This document shows positions 17,494 through 26,460 of a DNA stretch of 64,000 bases, in pieces; the stretch's first letter is position 1, and every line of letters starts with the position of its first letter. The DNA comes from CAWDPQ01 sp963804245 (GTDB lineage: Bacteria > Acidobacteriota > Vicinamibacteria > Vicinamibacterales > 2-12-FULL-66-21), in contig CAWDPQ010000012.1 in NCBI GenBank assembly GCA_963804245.1, positions 1-64,000 of the forward strand, read 5' to 3'. A program made the position numbers and the translations under genes. Below the pieces are notes generated by a model, which saw nothing but the letters and a program-made list of their open reading frames with translations, was not told the DNA's origin and did no database searches.

Positions 17494-20184
17494 CTAGAAA
17501 TTCACCCTCACGCCAGCCTGGATTTCCCGAGGGAGGCCCGCGTCGGTCGGCCGGCCGAACGTCGCCGTGTTGCGCTGACTGCCATCGAACGCCGTCCAGT
17601 TGCGATGGTTCGCGAGGTTGAACGCTTCGACGAGCACCTCGAGCGATCGTCGCTGACCGAAGTCGAACGCCTTGGCCAGCCGTACATCGACTTGCCAGAG
17701 GTCATCGCCACGGGCGGAGTTTCGCCCAACGCCGCTGGGCCGATCCGTCATCTCGCCGTCGCCGTTGTCATCGCGGCCGGTCGTGATGTTGTAAGGCAGC
17801 GCGCTGCGGGTCGTCATCAGCGTCGTGAACCGCACCCCTAACGGCAGATCCAGGTTCACGCTCGTCGACAGGCGGTGCCGGACATCGTTCAAACTCGGTC
17901 CACGCTCCGCGGCGAAGTTGCTCGCATCCTGTGCAATGAAGTCCCAATCCTCCGTGTCGCGCTCGGAGTCGGAGAGCGTGTAGGCGAGCGCAAACGAATG
18001 GCGGAGGGAGTGGCGCTTCTGGAGCCCAACCTGAAGTCCCCTGTACCAGGACTGTCCCTCGGTCTCCCGGACGTTGATCCGCAGATAGTTCGGATCCGGA
18101 CGCCTCCCGGCCGTATCGGGACTGTTGATGTTGCGTGTCCTCAGCAAATTGTGTCCGCGAGCCCACACGGCATCGGCGGTGATCGCGAGCCTGCCTCGCA
18201 TGTGTCGGACGCCAAAACTGGCCTGCTCGGTATAAGGCGTCCTCGTCTTGTCCCCGAACCGCTGCGTGCTCGGGGGATCTCGCGGTGACCCCACAACTGC
18301 GCGGAGGCTGGGCGCGAGCGGATCGGGATAACCGGGAAATCTGATGATGGTCTGCACGACCTTGGCACCGCTCTCCGCACTGAGCAGTGCATTGAAGAGC
18401 ACGAGGTCGTAGTAGACGCCGTACCCGCCGCGGATCGAGGTTCGGCCATCCTTCCATGGATCGAAAGCGATGCCCACACGCGGGGCCACGTTGTCGCGAT
18501 CGCGCGCTACCCCGATCGCTTCCTCGTAATCCCAGCGAACGCCGAGATTCAATGTCAGCCTGGGGACCGGTTTCCAATGGTCCTGGAAGAATGCCGTGTA
18601 GAGCCGACTGCTCGCGTCGACGAACAGGTCGCCCTCGCTGCGGAAGTATCGTGTCGGATACGTGTTCGCCCGCGTCGGGTCGAACGGGTCGTTCGTGTCG
18701 AAGGTGAAGATCCCGTCGTGACCTGCGGTGCGCATGGTGTCCACCATGACGATACTCGCGTCGATACCGGCCTTGAACGCATGGTCGCCGAGCTTGTCGG
18801 CGACGAGATATGTCACGGCATTCGCGAACTGCCATCGATCTTCTGTGCGCGGCGAAGGGACAACGCTGGATTTGCCGAGGAGGATCCCCGGTCGATTCTC
18901 GGCCCAGCAGCCCGCACAGTAGCGCGTCACATCGTTGTCGATCTCTCGACGAGCGAACTGGAACCGGAACTCGTTGAGCGCGGCCGAGCCGATGACGTGA
19001 TTGTCCACGACGGCCAGATCCTGATCCCGCCTTTTCTCGTCCGCGCGCCGCTCCGCAGAGATCAAACCCACCGGCCCCGGATCGTTGGTCTGATTCGTCA
19101 GCTCTGCACGCTCGAAACGGTAGCGCAGGGTCAGCATGTTGTGCTGTCGCGGATTGATGTCGCTCCGCGCCAACACCTGGGAGCTGCGAGCTCCTACGGG
19201 AAGTCGGGTGGGAGCTCCCGGCAGAAACACGCGCTGGACGCCCGAAGTCACGATGCTTTCCGTGTCACGCTTCGTATGCTCGATCGACCCGAAGAAGAAG
19301 GCTCGATTGGGCTTGATCGGCCCGCCGAGGAATCCCCCGGCCACCTTCTGTTCGAGCTTTGACTTGTCTGCCGGCGGAACCGTCAGTTTCACGGCGCCTG
19401 CCGTGGCATCCCACTCGTCGTCGCGATGGAAATAGAATCCGCGGCCCGAGTGCCGATTCGTTCCGGATCTCGTCAGGACACTGACCACCGCACCCGACGC
19501 CTGGCCGTACTCGGCCGTGAAGTGGTTTGAAAGCACCATGAACTCTTTGATGGCATCGAGCGACACCGCCCCGCGAGTGGTGGCGAACACATGATCGTCC
19601 AGGGTCAGTCCGTCGATCAGAAACGTGTTGTTACGACCGTTTTGCGCAGCCGAAGCGATGCCGGTGACGACGCCGCGAGCGTTGTGATTCGTGAGAATCC
19701 CTGGTGTCAGGACCGCCAGGCTGGCGAAGTCGCGGGCGGCGACCGGAAGTTCCTCGATCTCCTTCGTCTCGAATGTGCGGCCCAGGGTTGTCGTCGAAGA
19801 TTCGGCCAGCACCGGCTGGGCAGCCACGGTGACCTGTTCGCCGACTGGCGCGAGCTTCATGACCGGATTGATTTCCGCTTCCTGGCTGATGCTCAGGGTG
19901 ATCTCCGAGAGATGCCTGGCAAAGCCGGCGAGTTCGACTGCGAGCAACTGCGGGCCCGGTGCGATCCCGAGCAACCGGAAGTTGCCCGTAGCGTCACTGA
20001 CGGTCGACCGCACCTGGCCGGTTTCGAGGTTCTTCAAAGTGAGGGCTGCGCCAGGCAACACGCCGCGTTGCTGGTCGTAGACCGTGCCGGACACGCTGGC
20101 AGTCGTGGATTGGGCGAGTGCGTCATGTACCAGGACGGCACTCAGCAGGATAGTGGCGAGACCGCGCGGCAGGAAAATCTGCAT
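17494..20184 (-). CDS. TonB-dependent receptor with carboxypeptidase-like N-terminus
   Basis: This outer-membrane protein of 896 residues has a signal peptide at 1-25 (ending HDALAQ). A CarboxypepD_reg-like domain lies at ~28-110 (SVSGTVYDQQRGVLPGAALT), a plug at ~115-240, and then a large beta-barrel ending in NF, the usual C-terminal aromatic. It has the OmpA-related/Oar-like design common in Acidobacteriota (GQASGAVVSVLTRSGTN). It should import or bind large substrates, which are unknown. It is transcribed alone, divergent from the methyltransferase gene. Confidence 0.92.
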   Translation of the reverse strand: MQIFLPRGLATILLSAVLVHDALAQSTTASVSGTVYDQQRGVLPGAALTLKNLETGQVRSTVSDATGNFRLLGIAPGPQLLAVELAGFARHLSEITLSISQEAEINPVMKLAPVGEQVTVAAQPVLAESSTTTLGRTFETKEIEELPVAARDFASLAVLTPGILTNHNARGVVTGIASAAQNGRNNTFLIDGLTLDDHVFATTRGAVSLDAIKEFMVLSNHFTAEYGQASGAVVSVLTRSGTNRHSGRGFYFHRDDEWDATAGAVKLTVPPADKSKLEQKVAGGFLGGPIKPNRAFFFGSIEHTKRDTESIVTSGVQRVFLPGAPTRLPVGARSSQVLARSDINPRQHNMLTLRYRFERAELTNQTNDPGPVGLISAERRADEKRRDQDLAVVDNHVIGSAALNEFRFQFARREIDNDVTRYCAGCWAENRPGILLGKSSVVPSPRTEDRWQFANAVTYLVADKLGDHAFKAGIDASIVMVDTMRTAGHDGIFTFDTNDPFDPTRANTYPTRYFRSEGDLFVDASSRLYTAFFQDHWKPVPRLTLNLGVRWDYEEAIGVARDRDNVAPRVGIAFDPWKDGRTSIRGGYGVYYDLVLFNALLSAESGAKVVQTIIRFPGYPDPLAPSLRAVVGSPRDPPSTQRFGDKTRTPYTEQASFGVRHMRGRLAITADAVWARGHNLLRTRNINSPDTAGRRPDPNYLRINVRETEGQSWYRGLQVGLQKRHSLRHSFALAYTLSDSERDTEDWDFIAQDASNFAAERGPSLNDVRHRLSTSVNLDLPLGVRFTTLMTTRSALPYNITTGRDDNGDGEMTDRPSGVGRNSARGDDLWQVDVRLAKAFDFGQRRSLEVLVEAFNLANHRNWTAFDGSQRNTATFGRPTDAGLPREIQAGVRVNF

Positions 20185-20311
20185 TCCTACACTCTCCGCG
20201 AGCTCAGGACGGGAGGCTCATTTTACACCGCAGCCATCGTTGTCGAAAAGCTGGGTCCGACTAAAGGCCCGTGCGACCGGCCGTCGATCGTCAGCGCAGT
20301 ATCATCCTTTC

Positions 20312-20929
20312 GTGCCGCCCGATGTGTCCGACGAAATCCAGAGCCAGTTCGGCGAGATAGACATCTACCTCTTCGATCAACTGCTTCGCGGCCGGTTCGA
20401 TCGCCGCCGGCGTGTCCTCGACGCCGGCTGTGGAGGTGGACGCAATCTGCTGTTCTTTCTGCGTCACGGCTTCGATGTGCGCGCCGTGGATGACGATGCT
20501 GCCGCCGTTCGCTCGGTGCGACAGCTGGCGAAGGCGCTGCATCCCGCCCTTCCCCCGGATCAGATTCAGCAGGCGTCCGTCGAGGCGCTCCCATGGGCGG
20601 ACGAGTCGACCGACGCGGTCATCAGCAGCGCCGTGCTCCATTTCGCGCGCGACGAGCGGGCGTTCGCGACGATGTTGCGTGAGATGTGGCGCGTGCTGGC
20701 GCCGGGCGGCTTGTTCTTCGCGCGTCTGGCAACCAGCATCGGCCTCGAGCCTCACCTGCCGGCCAGCGTGGGTCGCATGCGATTGCCCGACGGCACGGAA
20801 CGCTTCGTGGTTGACGAGCGGACGCTTCTCAGCTGGACGTCGACGCTAGGTGGGAGGCTCGCCGATCCCCTCAAGACGACGAACGTGCAGAACATGCGCT
20901 GCATGACGACGTGGGTGCTGGAGAAATGA
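20312..20929 (+). CDS. Class I SAM-dependent methyltransferase
   Basis: The protein has about 205 residues with a Rossmann methyltransferase core: motif I VLDAGCGGGRN, acidic motif II near VRAVDDD, and a motif around AVISSAVLHF followed by REMWRVLAPGGLFF. The start chosen is GTG 20312; GTG 20324 is equally possible, and the open frame extending upstream overlaps the divergent TonB receptor. The substrate is unknown. It resembles Methyltransf_11/UbiE-type small-molecule methyltransferases. Confidence 0.82.
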   Translation: MPPDVSDEIQSQFGEIDIYLFDQLLRGRFDRRRRVLDAGCGGGRNLLFFLRHGFDVRAVDDDAAAVRSVRQLAKALHPALPPDQIQQASVEALPWADESTDAVISSAVLHFARDERAFATMLREMWRVLAPGGLFFARLATSIGLEPHLPASVGRMRLPDGTERFVVDERTLLSWTSTLGGRLADPLKTTNVQNMRCMTTWVLEK

Positions 20930-20975
20930 CCAATCCATTGCATGCCAACTTGCCATGCGGAGGCGGCAAGGAGCT

Positions 20976-23207
20976 TTACCCAGCGTCCGGAAGATTCATC
21001 ATTTGCGCCAAGGCGGGCCACCGCGGACTGGCCCTCAGTTCCTTGGCCAGCGGAAGGCGCATGTAGAGGGTAAGCATCGGCTGGCGTTGCGCGATAACCT
21101 TCTCGACGTAATCCGCCGCCAAGTCGATTTCCGAACACGTCAGATAGTAGCCAACGAAGCCAAGGGGAGCACCATAGGCCGTGCCGTCCCCCAGCTTGCG
21201 GAGGACCGCCGCCGCGCGGCTGGTGTTCCCGCTGCGCGTCAACACTCCAGCCAAATTGCCCGCCACCAGTAAGCTCCAAGGCGCTAGCGAATGAGCCTTC
21301 TCAGCCGCGCGAGCCGATTCTTCAAACGCGCCGCGCTCGAGATGAATCAAGGCAAGGCTCCAATAGGCCAAGAAGTAGCTATCGTCGACTTCAAGGGCAC
21401 GGTGGCATTCGGCGAGGGCTTGCGCATCCAGGCCGGCGATCTGTAAGCCCACCGACAAGATGACGCGGAAATAGGAATTCAGCGGATCCTCTTGCAGGGC
21501 GCGCTCCATCTCTTCATTGCCTCGGCTCGTTCGCCCGGTATGCAGCAGATAGAGGGCGTAGAGTTGACGCATGGCGGGCGGTGCGGCATCGCGCACCATC
21601 GCCAGATTGAAGAGCCGTCCGGCTTCCTTCCAGTCATACTCGTAAAACGCAGCTATTCTGCCCAGGTTGGCGAGCGCTTCGGGAAGCGCTGGATCGAGGG
21701 CCAGTGCCTGCTCGGCCGCTGCCCTCCCGAGCGGCTGGACTTCACGAGCTGGCCGCATGCCGGCCGCAGCCATCATGCCGTATTGCAAACTGAGTTCAGC
21801 GTAGGGCGCAGAAAATTTCGGATCGAGAGCGATTGCCCGCTCGATGTATTCCTGGCCACGCGCCATCGACTCGGGTGTCAGTTGTTTGAAGTGATGGCGG
21901 GCTCTCAACAGCGCTTCGTATGCGGCAAACGTGGGCTGGTATCGCCTCTCACCGAACTGCGCCGTAAAAGTGATCTGCAGAGCGGCGGTAATTGCCGATG
22001 CGATCTCATCCTGCACCGCGAACACATCGGTCAACTCGCGGTCGAAGCGTTGCGACCAGAGGTGAGATCCGTCCGCCGCGTTGATCAACTGAGCCGACAC
22101 GCGGACCCGAGTGCCCGCGCGTCGCACGCTACCTTCCAAAATCGTCCGCACGCCCAGGATCTCGGCAATCCCTCGTATGTCTTGTTCCTTGCCCCGGAAC
22201 GCAAATGCCGACGTACGCGCGATCACTTTCAGTCCGGAGACCTGTGCAAGGAGATTGATGATCTCCTCGGCCAGGCCGTCCGCAAAGTACCTCTGGTCCT
22301 TCTCCCCGCTCATGTTGGCGAACGGCAGCACGGCGACGGATGGGAAGGCGGGCTGCGCCACGCGTGGGGGAGCAAGGTCACCCCGCTCCATCGCCGCGAG
22401 TGCTGCGTGCACTTCGTCCGCGGGCGGACGGGTCGCGGCGTCCTTGGCGAGCATCCGCGCGATCAGCGCGTCGAGTGGAGCTGCCGCGCCGGCGAGCGGC
22501 AAAGGCGTCTGGAGAGTAATCGCGTGCAGGTAGCCTACCGTCGTCTCGGCGGTGAAGGGATAGCGTCCGGCGACGAGCTCGTAGAAAACCAGGCCTAGCG
22601 AGAAGATGTCGGAGGAAGGGCCAGCGGTTTCTCCCCGGGCTTGTTCGGGCGACATGTACTTCACCGTCCCCATCACCTGACCGGGCAGCGTGTGTCGCGT
22701 ATCGGTCGCCTCGTCGTCCCCATGGGCAGGCGCCAGTCGCGCCAGGCCGAAGTCCAGCACTTTCACGTAGCCGTCGTCGCGCACCATGATGTTTTCCGGT
22801 TTGAGATCGCGATGCGTAATCCCCGCCGCGTGGGCCGCGTTCAGCGCTTTGGCCATCTGGGCGAACAAGGGCAATAACGTCGAAACTGGATGATGCGCTC
22901 CCAGCACCGAACGCAGCGTCTCGCCGGACACCAGCTCCATGACGATGAAGTGTCCGTCGTCGCTTTCCCCGATGTCGTGCACGGTGATGATGTTGGGATG
23001 GTTGAGTGCCGAGGCGGCCTTCGCTTCTTGCATGAACCGCCGGACACTATCCGCATTGCGTGTCAATTCGGCCGGCAGCAACTTGATCGCGACGTTGCGA
23101 TTCAGGCGCGTGTCATTGGCCAGATAGACCTCGCCCATGCCGCCAGCGCCCAGCTTGGAGATGATGCGGTAGTGGGTGAGTGACCGTGGCTGGGAACGGT
23201 CCGTCAT
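20976..23207 (-). CDS. Ser/Thr protein kinase with TolB-like and TPR regions
   Basis: The 743-residue protein opens with a PknB-type kinase domain (GAGGMGEVYLAN, VAIKLLP, THRDLKPENIMV, DFGLARL; residues ~10-275). It is followed by a region like the TolB N-terminal domain found in bacterial adenylate cyclases and kinases (SVAVLPFANMSGEKDQRYFADG, ~295-405). TPR repeats extend to the C-terminus (AEQALALDPALPEALANLGR and others). No membrane helix stands out. Its start overlaps the RDD gene stop by 4 bases, so the two are co-translated. The role is signal transduction with a protein-protein interaction module. Confidence 0.9.
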   Translation of the reverse strand: MTDRSQPRSLTHYRIISKLGAGGMGEVYLANDTRLNRNVAIKLLPAELTRNADSVRRFMQEAKAASALNHPNIITVHDIGESDDGHFIVMELVSGETLRSVLGAHHPVSTLLPLFAQMAKALNAAHAAGITHRDLKPENIMVRDDGYVKVLDFGLARLAPAHGDDEATDTRHTLPGQVMGTVKYMSPEQARGETAGPSSDIFSLGLVFYELVAGRYPFTAETTVGYLHAITLQTPLPLAGAAAPLDALIARMLAKDAATRPPADEVHAALAAMERGDLAPPRVAQPAFPSVAVLPFANMSGEKDQRYFADGLAEEIINLLAQVSGLKVIARTSAFAFRGKEQDIRGIAEILGVRTILEGSVRRAGTRVRVSAQLINAADGSHLWSQRFDRELTDVFAVQDEIASAITAALQITFTAQFGERRYQPTFAAYEALLRARHHFKQLTPESMARGQEYIERAIALDPKFSAPYAELSLQYGMMAAAGMRPAREVQPLGRAAAEQALALDPALPEALANLGRIAAFYEYDWKEAGRLFNLAMVRDAAPPAMRQLYALYLLHTGRTSRGNEEMERALQEDPLNSYFRVILSVGLQIAGLDAQALAECHRALEVDDSYFLAYWSLALIHLERGAFEESARAAEKAHSLAPWSLLVAGNLAGVLTRSGNTSRAAAVLRKLGDGTAYGAPLGFVGYYLTCSEIDLAADYVEKVIAQRQPMLTLYMRLPLAKELRASPRWPALAQMMNLPDAG

Positions 23208-23815
23208 GATGGCTGGATTCGCACCGGCGCGCGGCTTCGCCTTCCGCCGGCGCGGCCCGACTCCGCCCCCAGCCCCATGAGCCAGTCCTGAAATAACTTG
23301 ACGAGATCCTTCGCTCCCAAGCCTTCGACAACTTGTGTCTGCGCCAGCCGGTCTCCCAATCGCTGTCCCTGGGCATCTCGTATGACGGTTCCCGCCTCGA
23401 GGAAAATCGCGACGATATTAGCGCCGGGAAGAAGGAGGAGAAGGTTTCGCCTAACAGATCCGGCGAGCGAAGACACCCGCCCGGTCTCGAGGCTGATGAC
23501 AACCAAGCCAAAGAACAACTTTCCGATGCTTTGCCCCCTTATCGCGTCCCGCAGCAGCAGGTAGGCAGCGCCAGCCGCAAGGTACAAGACGACGCCCGAG
23601 TTCCAGTAGAGCAAGCAGGTCGTGACGACCAGAAGGCCGTCTAGAGTTGCGGCGAACAGTCGCCTCCTGACGTCAGCCTTCGCGTATGGCGACACCAAGC
23701 CCCGCGTGAGCTGAGTCACGATCGGAAAGTACAGGAGTCCGAACACGACTGCCGGCAGAACGAAAACTCCCAATAGCGTGGTGGTGCTTATTCTCGCTGG
23801 CATCAAATTTCTCAC
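23204..23815 (-). CDS. RDD-family membrane protein
   Basis: The protein has 203 residues with four or so membrane helices. The RDD signature is recognisable as RRRLFAATLDGLLV near residue 50 and GQSIGKLFFGL near 113. RDD proteins are small membrane proteins, some with sodium/proton transport roles; the function here is unknown. The start may be GTG 23815 or ATG 23803. Translationally coupled (4-base overlap) to the TPR kinase downstream, which suggests joint function. Confidence 0.8.
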   Translation of the reverse strand: MRNLMPARISTTTLLGVFVLPAVVFGLLYFPIVTQLTRGLVSPYAKADVRRRLFAATLDGLLVVTTCLLYWNSGVVLYLAAGAAYLLLRDAIRGQSIGKLFFGLVVISLETGRVSSLAGSVRRNLLLLLPGANIVAIFLEAGTVIRDAQGQRLGDRLAQTQVVEGLGAKDLVKLFQDWLMGLGAESGRAGGRRSRAPVRIQPS

Positions 23816-23986
23816 AGCGTGAGCGGGGTTAAATCACGGCATCGCGACGTGTATTCTTGTACATCAGCTGCTCCCGTACAGCGCTGAGTCCGAGTAGACT
23901 GCGAACCTCTCCGTTCTCGACAAAGTCTTGAGCATGCTCTCGAGCGATTATGGCGTGAACCCCTCTCGGCTCCGGGAGCCAATTCC

Positions 23987-25369
23987 GTGAGCCGTGTCGC
24001 TTCGCTCGACCCGCTCGTCGCCGATCTCCGCGCGCTGCTGTCCGATCGCGTGTCCGTGGCGGCCGCCGTGCGGGATCATCACAGCCACGGCGAGTCGTAC
24101 CACAGATCGCACGCTCCCGACGTCGTGGTCTTCCCGCAGTCGACCGACGACGTGGCGGGCATCGTGAGGATCTGCGCCAGGCACGGCGCGCCGCTCGTCC
24201 CGTTTGGCGCCGGCACCTCGCTCGAGGGTCACGTCGGGGCGCTCCACGGAGGGGTGTCGGTCGACATGACCCGCATGAACCGGATCGTGCGACTCAGCGC
24301 GGAAGACCTCGATGTGACCGTCGAAGCCGGCGTCACCCATCGTCAGCTCAACGCCCACCTCAGAAAGCACGGGCTGGCGTTCTTCGTCGACCCCGGTGCC
24401 GACTGCACGATCGGCGGCATGGCGGCGACACGCGCGTCCGGCACCGCCGCCGTGCGATATGGAACGATGCGCGAGGCCGTGCTCGGGCTCACCGTCGTCC
24501 TCGCCGACGGTGGCGTCATTCAAACCGGAACGCGCGCGCGCAAGTCCGCCTCCGGCTACGACCTCACTCGTCTCTTCGTCGGCTCCGAGGGCACCCTGGG
24601 CGTCATGACGCAGATCACGCTGCGCCTGCACGGGCTGCCCGAGGCGGTCTCGGCGGCCGTCTGCCCGTTTGCGTCTCTCGAAGGTGCGGTTGCGACGGTC
24701 GTCACGACGATCCAGCTCGGGATCCCGGTCGCTCGCATCGAGCTCCTCGATGAGGTGCAGATCGACGCGGTGAATCGCTACTCGAAGCTGGACTACGCGA
24801 TTGCACCGACGCTGTTCTTCGAGTTTCACGGCGTGTCCGAGCGGGCAGTGGTCGAACAGGCGGAAATGGTAAAGGAGATCGCGGCCGAGCGAGGCGGGGG
24901 AGAGTTCCGCTGGGCCGTCCGCGAAGAGGAACGCGCCAGGCTGTGGCGTGCACGCCATGACGCGTACTATGCGTCGCTGGCCCTGCGCCCAGGTTCGAAG
25001 GGTTGGACGACCGACGTGTGCGTGCCGATCTCGGCGCTCGCCGAGTGCATCAGCGAAACCAAAGCCGACAACAAGGGGTCCTCGATCCCGATTGCGCTCG
25101 TCGGCCATGCCGGGGACGGCAATTTTCACCTGATCTACATCCTCGACCCCGAGAACGAGCAGGAGCTGGCCGAGGTGCATCGGCTCAATCAACGAATGGT
25201 GCGCCGCGCGCTGGCGCTCGGCGGAACCTGCACGGGCGAGCACGGCGTCGGCGTGGGCAAGCTCGAATACCTGGTCGCGGAGCACGGCGCGTCGCTGGAC
25301 GTCATGCGCGCAATCAAACAGGCGCTCGATCCGCGAAACATGATGAATCCCGGCAAGCTCCTGCCTTAA
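23987..25369 (+). CDS. FAD-linked D-lactate/glycolate-type dehydrogenase
   Basis: This GlcD/Dld-family flavoprotein has 460 residues. The FAD_binding_4 domain is at ~45-180 (PFGAGTSLEGHVGA, GADCTIGGMAATRASGT), followed by the FAD-oxidase C domain. Motifs near the end are GHAGDGNFH, TGEHGVGVGK and the tail ALDPRNMMNPGKLLP, as in D-lactate dehydrogenase (cytochrome). It should oxidise a D-2-hydroxy acid (D-lactate or glycolate) and pass electrons to the respiratory chain. No GlcE/F partners are adjacent. The start is GTG 23987. Confidence 0.9.
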   Translation: MSRVASLDPLVADLRALLSDRVSVAAAVRDHHSHGESYHRSHAPDVVVFPQSTDDVAGIVRICARHGAPLVPFGAGTSLEGHVGALHGGVSVDMTRMNRIVRLSAEDLDVTVEAGVTHRQLNAHLRKHGLAFFVDPGADCTIGGMAATRASGTAAVRYGTMREAVLGLTVVLADGGVIQTGTRARKSASGYDLTRLFVGSEGTLGVMTQITLRLHGLPEAVSAAVCPFASLEGAVATVVTTIQLGIPVARIELLDEVQIDAVNRYSKLDYAIAPTLFFEFHGVSERAVVEQAEMVKEIAAERGGGEFRWAVREEERARLWRARHDAYYASLALRPGSKGWTTDVCVPISALAECISETKADNKGSSIPIALVGHAGDGNFHLIYILDPENEQELAEVHRLNQRMVRRALALGGTCTGEHGVGVGKLEYLVAEHGASLDVMRAIKQALDPRNMMNPGKLLP

Positions 25370-25373
25370 CCAG

Positions 25374-25429
25374 CTTCCAGCTTCCAGCTTCCAGCTTCCA
25401 GCTTCCAGCTTCCAGCTTCCAGCTTCCAG
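25374..25429. repeat. Tandem repeat, 8 exact copies of a 7-bp unit
   Basis: The unit CTTCCAG is repeated eight times without error, starting 5 bases after the stop codon of the dehydrogenase. It is followed by degenerate copies and then by a GC-rich block shared with 52246-52375. Confidence 0.95.
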
Positions 25430-25476
25430 CTACCGCTCCAGCTTGCAGCTTCGCAGCTCGCTTTACCAGTGCGCTT

Positions 25477-25565
25477 GGGGCCCCACCCCCAAGCGCTCTC
25501 GTTCGGCGACTTCGCGCCTCGCTCGGGCCGCAGGCGCTTCCCCAGTTCCCCAGTTCCCCAGTTTC
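25477..25565. repeat. GC-rich dispersed repeat, copy 1
   Basis: It begins GGGGCCCCACCCCC, runs through CTCGCTCGGGCCGCAGGCGC and ends in three 8-bp TTCCCCAG units. A close relative lies at 52246-52375. Confidence 0.8.
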
Positions 25566-25585
25566 CATTTTCTTCCTATTGACAT

Positions 25586-25625
25586 TCGATAGGTCAGCGG
25601 GCAAGCTTGTATCAAGCGTCGATAG
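25586..25625 (+). promoter_or_regulatory. Direct repeat TCGATAGG upstream of padR, possible operator
   Basis: TCGATAGG occurs at 25586-25593 and 25618-25625, 32 bases apart, with a TTGACA at 25579-25584. The second copy overlaps the ribosome site (AGGAG) of the PadR gene. An autoregulatory PadR site is plausible but unproven. Confidence 0.4.
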
Positions 25626-25634
25626 GAGTGCGCA

Positions 25635-25970
25635 TTGGCCAGCTCAAAGGCAGGACTGCTTCAAGGAACGCTCGATCTGTTGATCCTGCGTGCGGTATCC
25701 CTGGGTCCGGATCACGGACTCGGCATCGCGCGCCGTGTTCAGCAGATCACTCGCGGCACGTTCGACGTGAAGCCCGGCTCCCTGTTTCCGGCGCTGCACC
25801 GGCTCGAAGAGCAGGGTTGGCTGCGCTCGGAGTGGGGTGAGTCCGAGAACCGCCGGCGCGCCAAGTACTACGAGCTCACCAAGGCCGGACGCCGGCAGAT
25901 TGAGACGGAGACGGCCGCCTGGTCTCGCATTGCGGCGGCCATGGCTGCGGCCATTGCGGAAACGTCGTAG
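25635..25970 (+). CDS. PadR-family transcriptional regulator
   Basis: This is a short (111 aa) PadR regulator with the usual N-terminus LLQGTLDLLILRAV, a winged helix (GSLFPALHRLEEQGWL) and the C-terminal dimer helix (KYYELTKAGRRQIE). The start is TTG 25635, 6 bases after AGGAG. In Acidobacteriota such PadR genes usually precede an ADOP permease gene, but here the next gene is on the other strand, so the regulator is an orphan. The effector is unknown. Confidence 0.88.
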   Translation: MASSKAGLLQGTLDLLILRAVSLGPDHGLGIARRVQQITRGTFDVKPGSLFPALHRLEEQGWLRSEWGESENRRRAKYYELTKAGRRQIETETAAWSRIAAAMAAAIAETS

Positions 25971-25978
25971 AGACTGCT

Positions 25979-26326
25979 TTACTCTCGGCTCAGTTCCTTC
26001 ACGATCTGCTTCGGTTCTTTCGCTACGATCTGGGGTAGACCCCGATAGTCCTCGATTGTTCCGGTGGCGCAGATCGTCTGATTGAGGAATTCCTTCTCCG
26101 GCTCGCCGAACTTGCTGCGATCCGATCCGAAGATCACCACCGTGAATATCTGTTTTGGGAATGGCTGGTCCAGGTTCAGAAAAGTGGGCTGTCTATTGCT
26201 CGACTCGGCGAATCGTGCACTCACGACTTTGCCGCACACCGTAGCCATTTCTCCGACGTGCGCTTTGGCTTCTATTGGCGTGAGCGAGGTCTGCGCGACG
26301 ACGAGCACGACGAACAGCAAGGACAT
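25979..26326 (-). CDS. Small secreted OB-fold-like protein
   Basis: The protein has 115 residues with a short hydrophobic N-terminus (MSLLFVVLVVAQTSL) that is probably a signal sequence. It then shows a pattern like nucleic-acid-binding OB-fold proteins of the periplasm (EMATVCGKVVSARF, PTFLNLDQPFPKQIFTVVIF, ICATGTIEDYRGLPQI). Function unknown. It is convergent with padR, with only 8 bases between the stops. Confidence 0.65.
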   Translation of the reverse strand: MSLLFVVLVVAQTSLTPIEAKAHVGEMATVCGKVVSARFAESSNRQPTFLNLDQPFPKQIFTVVIFGSDRSKFGEPEKEFLNQTICATGTIEDYRGLPQIVAKEPKQIVKELSRE

Positions 26327-26460
26327 GGCAATTGTCTCCCCTCAGGCACGTTTCGAGGCGCGCCGTAGAGCAGACGCGTTCTGTCGCTTTCGTGCAACTG
26401 CGATTCTGCGCGGCCTGCGGTGCGCAAGGTGAGTTTACGAAGATCGGATCGTTGCGGGTT

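Noticed and set aside
23948..25285. 445-codon minus-strand frame opposite the D-lactate-type dehydrogenase
   Set aside because: Composition (Arg/His/Asp-rich, no motifs) is typical of an antisense shadow of a high-GC gene.
25374..25429. Possible CRISPR-like array
   Set aside because: The unit is 7 bases with no spacers; it is a simple tandem repeat.
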